DNA from: Bacteroidota bacterium
GTDB lineage: Bacteria; Bacteroidota; Bacteroidia; Flavobacteriales; Weeksellaceae
Reading direction: 5' to 3'
DNA length: 64,000 nt
NCBI GenBank assembly: GCA_018266955.1
Contig: JAFDZI010000016.1
Coordinates: 26,336 to 90,335, forward strand
The notes under the pieces were generated by a model. The model was not told the origin of the DNA. It made no database searches and saw nothing but the letters and a program-made list of their open reading frames with translations. Positions within the stretch are counted from its first letter, which is position 1; each line of letters opens with the position of its first letter. The position numbers and the translations under genes were made by a program. Below, in pieces: positions 44,439 through 54,552 of this stretch.

Positions 44439-45815
44439 TTACAATCCCTTATACAATTCTTTACAAAAATTTTCTAATCCTGGATCTCTTGCCCCCATTA
44501 ATAGAAGGACATCCCCTTCCTTTAAAATAGATTTAAAATGATCCAATAGTTGGTTTCTATCTTCTACAAAAGTGGCTTTTTTTCCTTTTTGTGCTATATC
44601 TTGTATCAAATCATTGGCGGAAATATCTTTCACTGCTGTCCCTCCGGCGTAAAAAATTTCGCTCATCCAAATTTCATCCTGAGCACGCAGCGCATTGGCT
44701 ATTTCTTCCACAAAATCGTGTCGTAAAAATCGTGTCGGTCCATACCCATGGGGTTGAAACCAAGCGATTACTCTTTGTGCTAAAGGCTGGCAAGCACGAA
44801 TACTGGCGGCACATTTAGCGGGATTGTGTGCATAATCATCAATTACCCAAACACCGTTTTTATTACCCAAGACTTGTTGTCTTCGGTAAATGCCTTCATA
44901 TTTTTCTAAACTTTTGGCACAGGTTTCCATGTCCACACCAATTTGGTTTGCGACTGCAACTGCTGCGGTTGCATTTTCCACGGAATATTGGCCAATAGCA
45001 TTCATCTGGAACAATTGATTTTTGAGCTTAAATTGAAGCTGAAATCCATCTTGTTCAAATTGAATGGCATTATAACCTGCAATCTCATTTTCAAAACCGA
45101 AATCTATATTTGTATTTACTGATAGGGTTTTCGCTAAGGCATTGGACTGGTTTACAACAAACAATCCCTTTGTATTATTCTTAAAAATGGAAAATAAATC
45201 CAATAACTCATCTATTTCTTGGTGGTCTTTATCAATATTCAGCAATAAGCCAATTTCCGGTTGGTATTGCACTACAGAGCCATCGCTTTCATCTGCTTCT
45301 ATGATGAGCCAATCTCCTTTTCCTACAAAGGCATTTCCTATTTTTCCTTCTCGGATAATGCTGGTAAGTCCTGCGCCAGAGATAATACTCGGTTCTAAGT
45401 GAGCATCTTTAAGAATTTGAAATAACATTGCCGAAGTGGTGGATTTACCAGAAGTACCAGCAACAGCAATTGTTTTTTTACTTTTGGCTATCATGGCCAG
45501 CAATTCGCTTCTTCGAATAATGGTGATGCCCAATTCTTTGGCTTTCTGAACTTCGTAAACGGTATCTTCTATGGCTGTAGAGACTACTACTAAATCAGTT
45601 TCTGAGGTTATGCCACTGCCATCTTGTAAAAAACATTGTATGCCTTCGGCTTCCAATTGCGATTTTGTTTTGTTGAATTCGTTGGGATGAAAATAACGGT
45701 CGCTTCCCGAAACATTCTTACCAATACCTTGTAAATATTGAGCAATTGCCGACATACCAACGCCGGCAATTCCTATAAAAAATGGATTTTTAAAATCCGA
45801 AATATCGTATATCAT
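44439..45815 (-). CDS. mpl: Mur ligase (UDP-N-acetylmuramate ligase, Mpl/MurC type)
   Basis: 458 residues. N-terminal GIAGVGMSAIAQYL, ATP-binding AGTSGKST at 120-127, EADESDGS, the NATAAVAVA motif and C-terminal YAHNPAK. Either recycles murein tripeptide (Mpl) or adds L-Ala (MurC) to UDP-MurNAc. The lack of a mur cluster around it and the spacing of motifs suggest the Mpl-like type of Bacteroidota; I am not certain. Confidence 0.8.
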   Translation of the reverse strand: MIYDISDFKNPFFIGIAGVGMSAIAQYLQGIGKNVSGSDRYFHPNEFNKTKSQLEAEGIQCFLQDGSGITSETDLVVVSTAIEDTVYEVQKAKELGITIIRRSELLAMIAKSKKTIAVAGTSGKSTTSAMLFQILKDAHLEPSIISGAGLTSIIREGKIGNAFVGKGDWLIIEADESDGSVVQYQPEIGLLLNIDKDHQEIDELLDLFSIFKNNTKGLFVVNQSNALAKTLSVNTNIDFGFENEIAGYNAIQFEQDGFQLQFKLKNQLFQMNAIGQYSVENATAAVAVANQIGVDMETCAKSLEKYEGIYRRQQVLGNKNGVWVIDDYAHNPAKCAASIRACQPLAQRVIAWFQPHGYGPTRFLRHDFVEEIANALRAQDEIWMSEIFYAGGTAVKDISANDLIQDIAQKGKKATFVEDRNQLLDHFKSILKEGDVLLLMGARDPGLENFCKELYKGL

Positions 45816-45902
45816 AACTTGTAATATCGCTCTTTTTACATCAATCCTTGAGCAATTGAAATTTGTAAAAAGGTCTTTCTAAATGGTTCTTTGTTGTTTT
45901 GT

Positions 45903-46922
45903 TTATAAAAACTTATTTTCTACCAACATCCAAAGTCTTTGGGCATAATCATCTACTTTATCCCAATGTTTATCGTAATATAAATCGCTCAGATACTCTT
46001 TGGCCTGTTCTAAATTGTCAAAACTATTTAAAATGCTTATTGTTTCATTCATTTCAAACTGGCTTCCACCAAAAAGATATTTAGAAAATGCAATTTTATC
46101 GTTCATATCCAATCGAAATTCTATTGGTTTTTTGGGAAGAGTTTCATTTGCAACCGCGATTTTATCAGGAACCAACTGTTTTGTTTCCTTAGATTTTTCG
46201 TTTTCTGGTACTATTCTTTCCAAAGGATCGTCATCAAACAAACTTTCAATTATTTTCATCCCTTTTATTTGACCCAAGGATATTTTCTTTTCTTCCTGTT
46301 TTTTAGGTTCGTTTTCTAGGTAAACGGGTTTGGACTCAGCTACAGGTTTGTTGTCTTTTTCGTAAGCTATTATTTTTCCTCTATTTTCAATTTCTATCGA
46401 TTGGGATTCAAAATTTTGGATTGTTTCAGGCTCCGTTACCTCTTCATCCTTCATTAGCTCAGCAATAGGTGCGTCATCTTCTTCATCGGAAGTTGTTGAT
46501 TCGAGCTGTTCTACTTCTAATTCAGATAAATGTGTTTGTTCTGCTTCGAAACTGTTGTTATCTTCGGTAGATTCAAAGTTTTCGTCTGCTTCTTCTGAGT
46601 GTATTTCATTCAGTTCGTTATTGAATATAACTTCTTCTAATTCTGAGTTTTCATCCAAAGTAGTCAGAGTCTCTTCTTCCATCAACATTTCATTAACTTG
46701 AATTTCTTCAGTATCCATTACTTTATTGATCGATTTATTATCTGCTTCTAAGCTTTCTTTATTTTTATCTAAAACCTTTAGAAAAGCAATTCTTTCGGTT
46801 AGTTCATAAAATAAGTCTTGCTTGAGGAGCAATTCATCTTTGGTTGTAATTTTAGAAAGATTTTCTAGAATGTTTTGGCAATCGAAAAATATTTTTTCCT
46901 CCAGATCAATTAAGTTTTGCAT
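45903..46922 (-). CDS. acidic protein of unknown function
   Basis: 339 residues. Residues about 65-190 are extremely rich in Glu, Asp, Ser and Thr and should be disordered; the last 100 (FRLDMNDKIAFSKYLFGG...LYYDKHWDKVDDYAQRLWMLVENKF) are folded and look helical. No membrane segment. Divergent from tdk with only 60 bases between, so promoters face each other. I do not recognise the family beyond Flavobacteriia hypothetical proteins. Confidence 0.7.
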   Translation of the reverse strand: MQNLIDLEEKIFFDCQNILENLSKITTKDELLLKQDLFYELTERIAFLKVLDKNKESLEADNKSINKVMDTEEIQVNEMLMEEETLTTLDENSELEEVIFNNELNEIHSEEADENFESTEDNNSFEAEQTHLSELEVEQLESTTSDEEDDAPIAELMKDEEVTEPETIQNFESQSIEIENRGKIIAYEKDNKPVAESKPVYLENEPKKQEEKKISLGQIKGMKIIESLFDDDPLERIVPENEKSKETKQLVPDKIAVANETLPKKPIEFRLDMNDKIAFSKYLFGGSQFEMNETISILNSFDNLEQAKEYLSDLYYDKHWDKVDDYAQRLWMLVENKFL

Positions 46923-46945
46923 AATAGACTTGATTAAAATTTCCT

Positions 46946-46953
46946 TAATTTTG
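46946..46953 (+). promoter_or_regulatory. -7 element of the tdk operon
   Basis: TAATTTTG fits TAnnTTTG, 29 bases before the tdk ATG at 46983. Confidence 0.5.
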
Positions 46954-46982
46954 AAATTTAATTCTTACGGCTAAATTAACAA

Positions 46983-47564
46983 ATGTTTTTAGAAAATACA
47001 ATAAACCACGCAAAACAAAGTGGATGGATGGAAGTAATCTGTGGTTCAATGTTTTCCGGTAAAACCGAAGAACTTATCCGTAGGTTGAGGCGTGCAGAAA
47101 TGGCGGGACAAAAAGTAGAAATATTTAAACCCAAAATTGATACCCGCTATGATGATGTGGAAGTAGTCTCTCATAATTTGAACAAAATTAGAAGTACTCC
47201 TGTAGAAAGTTCCAACGAAATTCTCCTTTTAGGATCTACCTGTGATGTAATTGGCATAGACGAGGCTCAGTTTTTTGATGATGGTATAACAGAGGTTGCC
47301 AATACCTTGGCCAACAACGGAATTAGAGTGGTAATTGCAGGATTGGACATGGACTTCATGGGCAGACCATTCGGACCCATGCCTTATTTAATGGCCACTG
47401 CAGAATATGTTACTAAAGTACATGCTATCTGTAGAAAAACTGGAAATTTAGCCAACTATTCCATGCGAACCACTTCCAGTACAAGCCTGGTCGAACTTGG
47501 AGAAACCGATAGTTACGAAGCTGTTAGCCGTAGAATATTTGTGGAAGAAATACTCAATAAATAA
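46983..47564 (+). CDS. tdk: thymidine kinase
   Basis: 193 residues, type II thymidine kinase of the dTMP salvage pathway. P-loop [10 protein letters not shown] at 21-30, [10 protein letters not shown] (catalytic Glu), [10 protein letters not shown] and lasso region [15 protein letters not shown]. The zinc-binding cysteine pairs of most type II enzymes are mostly replaced (CRKTG instead of CxxC). First gene of the operon leading into murF-alr, 6 bases away. Confidence 0.92.
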   Translation: MFLENTINHAKQSGWMEVICGSMFSGKTEELIRRLRRAEMAGQKVEIFKPKIDTRYDDVEVVSHNLNKIRSTPVESSNEILLLGSTCDVIGIDEAQFFDDGITEVANTLANNGIRVVIAGLDMDFMGRPFGPMPYLMATAEYVTKVHAICRKTGNLANYSMRTTSSTSLVELGETDSYEAVSRRIFVEEILNK

Positions 47565-47570
47565 AATAAA

Positions 47571-50018
47571 ATGAACTATACAACTGGAGAAATTGCACAT
47601 CTTACCCAATCTCAACTTATGGGTGAGGTAGATTTGCATATCCGAAAAATAGCTTTCGATAGTAGAAATATCTATTCAACACAAAATACGGCATTTATCG
47701 CCATTAAAACATCCAAAAATAACGGTGAAAAATACATACAATCCGCTGTTGACAAAGGGATTAAAATAATTATTTCTGAAAATAAAACCTTAGACAACCC
47801 AGAAATCACTTGGATTATTGTAGCAAATACATTGGAATTTTTACAAAATTTAGCAAAAATTCATCTTAATCACTTTCCTGAGCTAAAAACCATAGGTATT
47901 ACAGGTAGTAACGGGAAAACCATCATCAAAGAATGGTTGTATCAAAGTATAATGCATGACAGAAAAGTGGTGAAAAGCCCTAAAAGTTTCAACTCTCAAT
48001 TAGGACTTCCTTTGTCTCTATTAGAAATTAACAGTCACCATGAGTTGGGAATATTTGAAGTAGGAATTTCGAAAAAGGGAGAAATGGAAAATTTAGAAAA
48101 AATATTCTCCCCAAAAATAGGAATCCTAAGCCATATAGGTTCTGCACATATTGATAATTTTGAGAATGAACAAGCATTAATTCTTGAAAAACTTTTATTG
48201 TTTCAGCATACAGAGACTATCATTTATAATGGTGATAATCCTATGGTAATGGCTATTGTAAAAGAAAAATTTTCGGACAGACATCTTATTTCCTTTGGAT
48301 TCGGAATTCAGAATGATGTTCACATATCAGGAAATTGGCAAGATAAAACCAAAAATTTAACCATTCAATGTAAAGAAACTGAACTAGAATTGCCCGTTGA
48401 GAAAAGAGATACCGCTACCCTTACCAATGCTTTGGCAGTAATGGCAACTTTGCATTTCTTAGGCTACAAGAACAAAGCCATTATCGATAAAATTAATGCA
48501 TTACGAGCAGTAGAAATGCGTTTGGAAAGTGTGGTTGGTGTAAGGGGAAACACCATCATCAACGACTCGTTCAACTTAGATTTGGATTCTTTGGCCATAG
48601 CATATCAATTTGTAAATGAATATAAGAAAGCTAAAAAAGCCTTGGTATTAACCGATTTTGTTGAGGGAAAAAATATAGAAAACTTCTACTCTGAAGTAGC
48701 CAAGCTGACCAACGAACAGAATTTTGACACCATTTTTCTTATTGGCGAAGAAATTGCCCAATACCAAAACGCATTTAGTGCCGCTACTTTTTCTTTTGAA
48801 AATACGGAAAAACTGATGGCCAGCCAGGAATTAAACCAAATTTCAGATGCTATAATTCTACTAAAAGGTGCTAGAAAATTTGAAATTGAAAGGGTAAAAC
48901 TTCATTTAGAACTTCAAAAACACGATACAGTTTTGGAAGTAAACCTCAATGCTATTTTGCACAACATCAATATTCATAAAAGCCAACTAAAGCCTGAAAC
49001 TAAAATGATGGCAATGGTTAAAGCCTATTCTTATGGTTTGGGAGGTTATGAAATTGCCGAATTTTTACAACACCACCACATCGATTATTTGGGGGTTGCA
49101 TTTGCCGATGAAGGTATGGAACTAAGAAAAAACGGAATCACTACGCCCATTATTGTGATGAATCCGGAACAACACAGTTACCAAAGTATTATCGATTACA
49201 ATTTAGAGCCAGAAATCTACAGTTTTCGTGTACTGGATCTTTTCTATGATCAATACAAAATAAATGGTCTGGAAGGAAAATACCCCATCCATATCAAACT
49301 AGAAACTGGGATGCACCGATTGGGATTTAAAAAAGAAGAAATCCCCGAATTGATTCAAAAACTCAAAATAATGGATGTAAAAGTTAAAAGTATATTCAGT
49401 CATTTATCTACATCCGATTTACCCAATGAAAAAGAATTTACCTTAGGACAAATAAAAAATTTCGATGTCTCTTCTTCACTGTTGATTGAGGGATTGGGCT
49501 ACCAACCTATTCGTCATATTCTCAACTCAGCAGGGATCGATCATTATCCGGAGTACCAATATGACATGGTTAGAATTGGTATTGGAATGTTGGGACTTTC
49601 TGGAAATCCAGCCATGCAAGCCAAATTACAAAGAACAGTAAGTTTTAAGACAGTAATTTCACAGATTTCTTTGGTAGAAAAAGGAGAATCGGTAGGTTAT
49701 AACCGAAATTACAAAACAAATGATGTCAGAAAAATAGCCACCATTCCTGTAGGTTATGCAGACGGAATCCCAAGAGCGATAGGAAACCTTAAGGGAAAAG
49801 TAGGCATTCATGGGCAATTGGTTCCTATTGTTGGGAATGTATGTATGGACATGATGATGATAGATGTAAGCAACATAGAGGCTAAAGAAGGAGATGAAGT
49901 GATACTATTTAATGGAACTCCTAGTTTAGAAAATTTTTCAGAATATTGTAATACCATTCCGTATGAAGTACTTACTTCCATTTCCAGAAGGGTAAAAAGA
50001 ATTTATATAAAGAATTAA
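47571..50018 (+). CDS. bifunctional MurF-alanine racemase fusion
   Basis: 815 residues. The N-terminal half (about 1-450) is a MurF-type Mur ligase (GITGSNGKT near 112-120, NSFNLDLDS, TDFVEG) adding D-Ala-D-Ala to UDP-MurNAc-tripeptide. The C-terminal half is an alanine racemase with PLP Lys484 in VKAYSYG, GMHRLGF and the catalytic Tyr in VGYADGIPR. The fusion is a recognised Bacteroidota arrangement and couples D-Ala production to its use. Its stop overlaps the next start by one base. Confidence 0.95.
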   Translation: MNYTTGEIAHLTQSQLMGEVDLHIRKIAFDSRNIYSTQNTAFIAIKTSKNNGEKYIQSAVDKGIKIIISENKTLDNPEITWIIVANTLEFLQNLAKIHLNHFPELKTIGITGSNGKTIIKEWLYQSIMHDRKVVKSPKSFNSQLGLPLSLLEINSHHELGIFEVGISKKGEMENLEKIFSPKIGILSHIGSAHIDNFENEQALILEKLLLFQHTETIIYNGDNPMVMAIVKEKFSDRHLISFGFGIQNDVHISGNWQDKTKNLTIQCKETELELPVEKRDTATLTNALAVMATLHFLGYKNKAIIDKINALRAVEMRLESVVGVRGNTIINDSFNLDLDSLAIAYQFVNEYKKAKKALVLTDFVEGKNIENFYSEVAKLTNEQNFDTIFLIGEEIAQYQNAFSAATFSFENTEKLMASQELNQISDAIILLKGARKFEIERVKLHLELQKHDTVLEVNLNAILHNINIHKSQLKPETKMMAMVKAYSYGLGGYEIAEFLQHHHIDYLGVAFADEGMELRKNGITTPIIVMNPEQHSYQSIIDYNLEPEIYSFRVLDLFYDQYKINGLEGKYPIHIKLETGMHRLGFKKEEIPELIQKLKIMDVKVKSIFSHLSTSDLPNEKEFTLGQIKNFDVSSSLLIEGLGYQPIRHILNSAGIDHYPEYQYDMVRIGIGMLGLSGNPAMQAKLQRTVSFKTVISQISLVEKGESVGYNRNYKTNDVRKIATIPVGYADGIPRAIGNLKGKVGIHGQLVPIVGNVCMDMMMIDVSNIEAKEGDEVILFNGTPSLENFSEYCNTIPYEVLTSISRRVKRIYIKN

Positions 50019-52180
50019 TGAAACAAAACCTTATCTTTCTTCTACTCTTTTTCATTACCTTATCTTTATCTGCACAAGTTAAAGAAGATAAATCTATTCC
50101 CAATACACCCAAAATAGGATTATCCCTTTCAGGAGGTGGAGCCAAAGGTTTTGCACATGTAGGAGTACTAAAGGTATTGGACTCTCTTGGGGTAAAAATA
50201 GACTACATTTCTGGTACCAGCATGGGGGCTATTATTGGTGGGCTTTATGCATCAGGATACTCGGGAAAAGAGATTGAAAAAATGGTTTCCGAAATTGATT
50301 TTTTTTCGGTTTTGGCAAATGAAAAAAACAGAAAAGAATCTTCTTTTTTTAATAAAGCCACTGATAAATATATCCTGAATATTCCCATAAAAAATGGAAA
50401 ATTTATTTTACTTCCAAAAGCCTATTCTAAGGGACAGAAAAATATTTTCTTACTTAAGGATTTATTTAGAAATGTGGCCAATGTAGATGACTTTTCCACT
50501 CTTCCCATTCCATTTATGTGTGTAGCAACCAATTTGGAAAATGGAAAAATGAAATTATTCGAACATGGCGATTTGGTTAATTCCATTATGGCAAGTACAG
50601 CTTTCCCTGGACTGATAGACCCTATTAAGGTAGGCGACTCTCTGTACATAGATGGGGCAATTACACTCAATTACCCTTCAAAACCACTAAAAGATAAAGG
50701 AATGGACATTGTCATAGGGGTTGATTTAAACCAAGGATTAGCCGATTCAAAAAAAATAAATTCAGCAATTGATATCCTAAATCAAGTTATTGATTTCAAT
50801 ATTCAAAAAGAAACACAAAAACAATATGAATATACAGACATCAATATTAAACCAAATCTAGATGGAATAACGGCAACAAGTTATAATGAAAAAGAAAAAA
50901 TAGTGAATCTTGGCTTTAATGAAGCCAAAAAATACGATTCAAAATTATCCTTACTTCCAAAAAAGGTAGACAGACTTCAAAGAATAACACAAAAATCTAT
51001 CTATTCTAATGTTTATAAAATTGATAGTTTGACCTTGGTGAATAACTCTATTTTTAATCAATCCTATGTAAAAGGAAAATTGGGGCTAAAAACTCCTTCT
51101 TTTCAGACCTATGGATCCATCAATAAAATGATAGAAAGACTATATGCCACGAATAATTATGATTTGATATCCTATGATATTAAAAGAATAAACGACAAAC
51201 AAATACTCGAACTTAAGGTAACAGAAGATGATAACCGCTATTTTCTAAAATTTGGACTACATTATGACGAAGTTTTCCATACTGGTTTACTTACAAACTT
51301 AACCATAAAAAGATTATTATTTAGAAATTCAATCATTACATTGGACGCCGTGATTGGAGATAACCCAAGGTATTATTTTAATTATTTTATAGACAATGGT
51401 TATATTCCAGGATTTGGGCTCTATTCTACCGGGATGTCATTTGATTTAAAAAATCAGTATGGTGATAAATATGAAAAATGGATATGGCTTAGAAATGAAG
51501 CTTTCATACAATCCAATTGGCGGGATAAATTTATGATTGGTGGTGGGATTAGTTTTGACTATTTTAATAGCAAAGATGTTTTTAATTACAACATAGAAAA
51601 CAAAACATTTTTAAATCCATATATTTTTATAAAATCCGACACACAAGATGATGTTGAATTTCCTACTAAAGGATTTTATTTGAATGCTGAAGGTAAAATT
51701 CTGGATATTCTCAATACACAATTAGAAAAAAAGGCACTACAATCTAAAGCAAAAATTCAATTTAATATACCCATCAATCGTTGGCTTACCTATCGTATGA
51801 ATATGTTTGGTGGATTTACAATAGGCAATAATTTATCTACCTTTTATGAATATAAATATGGAGGAATTTTCGAGCAGAATATAGCCAATTTCTCAGCATT
51901 TGATGGTCTATATTTTGGCCAAAAAAGTACGAGTAATTTACTTAGTGCAGCCTCTACTATACAATTTAATTACAACAAAAAGTTTTTCTTTTCAGGACAT
52001 TTTAATTTATTGAACGCTTTTGAATCAATTAAAATGAATGAAATTTTTAGAATACAAACTACTTCTATCGGACTAACTGTAGGGTACAAATCTCTTTTTG
52101 GACAAATTAAAATGAACTACAGTAAAAATAATTTGGATGGAAACAGAAATTTTAACATAATCTTAGGCCATTGGTTTTAA
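50018..52180 (+). CDS. patatin-like phospholipase with C-terminal outer-membrane barrel (PlpD-like)
   Basis: 720 residues. Signal peptide (ends near SLSAQ), patatin domain at about 33-235 with oxyanion GGGAKG, nucleophile Ser68 (GTSMGA) and Asp in DGAITLN. Then a short POTRA-like segment (about 335-400) and a C-terminal 16-strand Omp85-like barrel that ends NIILGHWF. This layout is that of the type Vd secreted lipase family, where the barrel carries the lipase outwards. Part of the tdk/murF-alr operon. Confidence 0.88.
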   Translation: MKQNLIFLLLFFITLSLSAQVKEDKSIPNTPKIGLSLSGGGAKGFAHVGVLKVLDSLGVKIDYISGTSMGAIIGGLYASGYSGKEIEKMVSEIDFFSVLANEKNRKESSFFNKATDKYILNIPIKNGKFILLPKAYSKGQKNIFLLKDLFRNVANVDDFSTLPIPFMCVATNLENGKMKLFEHGDLVNSIMASTAFPGLIDPIKVGDSLYIDGAITLNYPSKPLKDKGMDIVIGVDLNQGLADSKKINSAIDILNQVIDFNIQKETQKQYEYTDINIKPNLDGITATSYNEKEKIVNLGFNEAKKYDSKLSLLPKKVDRLQRITQKSIYSNVYKIDSLTLVNNSIFNQSYVKGKLGLKTPSFQTYGSINKMIERLYATNNYDLISYDIKRINDKQILELKVTEDDNRYFLKFGLHYDEVFHTGLLTNLTIKRLLFRNSIITLDAVIGDNPRYYFNYFIDNGYIPGFGLYSTGMSFDLKNQYGDKYEKWIWLRNEAFIQSNWRDKFMIGGGISFDYFNSKDVFNYNIENKTFLNPYIFIKSDTQDDVEFPTKGFYLNAEGKILDILNTQLEKKALQSKAKIQFNIPINRWLTYRMNMFGGFTIGNNLSTFYEYKYGGIFEQNIANFSAFDGLYFGQKSTSNLLSAASTIQFNYNKKFFFSGHFNLLNAFESIKMNEIFRIQTTSIGLTVGYKSLFGQIKMNYSKNNLDGNRNFNIILGHWF

Positions 52181-52184
52181 AAAT

Positions 52185-52598
52185 ATGATACAGTACTTTT
52201 TCGAAAATACCGACGAAATAACAATCCCCGAAAATACTTCGGAATGGATTGAAACTATTATTCTCTCTGAAGAAAAAAAAATCGGTGAGATAAATTATAT
52301 ATTCTGTGACGATGAATACCTCCTCAAAGTCAATCAAGATTATTTACAACACGATTACTATACCGACATCATCACTTTTGACTATGTTAAGGGTAAAACC
52401 ATAGCAGGTGATATTTTCGTATCTTTGCAAAGAATTTCAGATAATGCCAACATTCATCAAAAACAGTTCGAAAACGAATTTCTCAGGGTGATTGCACATG
52501 GAATACTACATCTTTGTGGCTACAAGGACAAAACAGAATCCGAAGAAAAGCTAATGAGAAGTAAAGAAGATTACTTTCTGAACATGTATAAAAAATAA
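52185..52598 (+). CDS. ybeY: endoribonuclease YbeY
   Basis: 137 residues. Zinc metallo-RNase involved in 16S rRNA 3' maturation. HGILHLCGYKDKT corresponds to the family motif Hx3Hx5H, with GYKD in place of GYDH, a variant I associate with Bacteroidota; whether the third ligand is replaced needs a structure. Four bases after the patatin gene, and followed by a parS site. Confidence 0.9.
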   Translation: MIQYFFENTDEITIPENTSEWIETIILSEEKKIGEINYIFCDDEYLLKVNQDYLQHDYYTDIITFDYVKGKTIAGDIFVSLQRISDNANIHQKQFENEFLRVIAHGILHLCGYKDKTESEEKLMRSKEDYFLNMYKK

Positions 52599-52601
52599 TT
52601 A

Positions 52602-52617
52602 TGTTTCACGTGAAACA
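52602..52617. other. parS site (ParB binding), copy 1
   Basis: TGTTTCACGTGAAACA, an exact match to the conserved bacterial chromosomal parS palindrome, extended to an 18-bp perfect palindrome by flanking A and T. It lies between ybeY and mnmG. Confidence 0.93.
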
Positions 52618-52658
52618 TGACTTTAAAATCAAAACTTATTATAAAATAAAATCAAAAA

Positions 52659-54521
52659 ATGATATACGATACCTACGATGTAATTGTAGTTGGTGGAGGC
52701 CATGCTGGCTGTGAAGCGGCAGCTGCAGCTGCTAATTTGGGATCAAAAACTATTTTGATCACCATGAACATGCAAACCATCGGACAAATGAGTTGCAATC
52801 CAGCAATGGGTGGTATAGCAAAAGGACAAATCGTGAGAGAAATAGATGCTTTAGGAGGTTATTCCGGTATCATATCCGATGAATCTGCCATACAATTCAA
52901 AATGCTAAATCTATCCAAAGGTCCCGCCATGTGGTCTCCTAGAACACAAAATGATAGAATGTTATTTGCTGAAAAATGGAGATTAGCTTTAGAAAAAACA
53001 GAAAATCTGGATTTTTTTCAAGACATGGTTAAAAATCTTATAATTGAAAATGGTAAGGTAAAAGGAGTGGTTACTTCTCTTGGTATAGAAATTAAAGGAA
53101 AATCCGTCGTTCTTACCAATGGTACTTTCCTTAATGGTCTTATCCATGTAGGAGATAAACAATTAGGTGGTGGAAGAATGGGCGAACCTAAAGCTTTTGG
53201 AATTACAGAACAACTGGTGGATTTAGGTTTTGAATCTGGTAGAATGAAAACCGGTACACCACCAAGAATAGATGGTAGAAGCTTAGATTATACTAAAATG
53301 GAAGAACAAAAAGGAGATGAAAATCCTCAAAAATTCTCCTATTTAGATACACCAAAACTTAAGGTTCAAAAAAGTTGCCACATTACTTATACCAATGAAA
53401 CAGTTCATGATATTCTAAGAGAAGGATTTGATAGAAGTCCTATGTTTAATGGTACCATACAAAGTATTGGTCCTAGATATTGTCCGAGTATTGAAGATAA
53501 AATCAATCGTTTTGCAGAAAGAACAAGACACCAACTATTTGTGGAACCAGAAGGCTGGAATACCATAGAAATCTATGTCAACGGCTTCTCCTCTTCCCTA
53601 CCGGAAGATGTACAAATAAAAGCCTTAAAACACATTCCTGGTTTTGAAAATGTAAAGGTATTTAGACCTGGATACGCTATTGAATATGATTATTTTCCTC
53701 CTACACAATTAAAACATACCCTCGAAACTAAAAATATCGAAAATCTATATTTTGCTGGACAAATAAACGGAACAACTGGTTATGAAGAAGCTGCAGGACA
53801 AGGTTTAATTGCAGGTATCAACGCTCATTTAAAAATCCACGAACAAGACGAATTCATTTTAAGTAGAGATGAGGCATATATCGGTGTTTTAATTGATGAT
53901 TTAATAACAAAAGGGACGGAAGAACCTTATAGAATGTTTACTTCTAGGGCTGAATATCGATTGCTTTTACGACAAGACAACGCAGACATTCGACTGACGG
54001 AAAAGTCTTATAAAATGGGTTTATCTAAAGAAAACAGACTTAAAAAAGTTGAAGAAAAAATTAAAAATAGCGTGGAATTAGAAACATTCTTAAGAGAATT
54101 ATCTTTAAAACCATCCCAAATTAATCCTATTCTTACCGAAAATGAATCCAATCCTGTAGATCAAGCCTATAGAGCTGCTCAATTTTTAACCCGACCACAT
54201 ATTTCTTTGGATAAATTAAAACCATTAGAAATCATAAATAATGAGTTAAAAAAGTACAGTGAGGAAGAAATAGAGCAAGCTGAAATCAACATTAAATACA
54301 AAGGTTATATTGAAAAAGAAAAAGAAAATGTTGCAAAACTTCAGCGAATGGAAACCATTAGAATACCTATGGATTTTGATTTCACCAAAATACAATCTTT
54401 ATCTACAGAAGCACAACAAAAATTCTTAAAAGTAAAGCCAACCACCATTGCCCAAGCTTCAAGAATATCTGGCGTATCTCCTGCAGACATAAATGTTTTA
54501 CTAATTTATTTAGGAAGATAA
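52659..54521 (+). CDS. mnmG: tRNA uridine-5-carboxymethylaminomethyl modification enzyme MnmG (GidA)
   Basis: 620 residues. FAD-dependent enzyme that, with MnmE, modifies wobble U34. FAD motif [10 protein letters not shown] (12-21), [22 protein letters not shown], and [22 protein letters not shown] in the C-terminal half. Flanked on both sides by parS sites. Often found near the replication origin, as the old name (glucose-inhibited division) recalls. Confidence 0.97.
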   Translation: MIYDTYDVIVVGGGHAGCEAAAAAANLGSKTILITMNMQTIGQMSCNPAMGGIAKGQIVREIDALGGYSGIISDESAIQFKMLNLSKGPAMWSPRTQNDRMLFAEKWRLALEKTENLDFFQDMVKNLIIENGKVKGVVTSLGIEIKGKSVVLTNGTFLNGLIHVGDKQLGGGRMGEPKAFGITEQLVDLGFESGRMKTGTPPRIDGRSLDYTKMEEQKGDENPQKFSYLDTPKLKVQKSCHITYTNETVHDILREGFDRSPMFNGTIQSIGPRYCPSIEDKINRFAERTRHQLFVEPEGWNTIEIYVNGFSSSLPEDVQIKALKHIPGFENVKVFRPGYAIEYDYFPPTQLKHTLETKNIENLYFAGQINGTTGYEEAAGQGLIAGINAHLKIHEQDEFILSRDEAYIGVLIDDLITKGTEEPYRMFTSRAEYRLLLRQDNADIRLTEKSYKMGLSKENRLKKVEEKIKNSVELETFLRELSLKPSQINPILTENESNPVDQAYRAAQFLTRPHISLDKLKPLEIINNELKKYSEEEIEQAEINIKYKGYIEKEKENVAKLQRMETIRIPMDFDFTKIQSLSTEAQQKFLKVKPTTIAQASRISGVSPADINVLLIYLGR

Positions 54522-54528
54522 TAGTAAT

Positions 54529-54544
54529 TGTTTCACGTGAAACA
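54529..54544. other. parS site (ParB binding), copy 2
   Basis: TGTTTCACGTGAAACA, an exact match to the parS palindrome, right after mnmG and just before the lipoprotein gene at 54553. Confidence 0.93.
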
Positions 54545-54552
54545 TAAGGAAA

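Noticed and set aside
44439..50018. A new peptidoglycan gene cluster
   Set aside because: The Mur ligase and the MurF-Alr fusion are on opposite strands with unrelated genes between; both are ordinary Bacteroidota genes.
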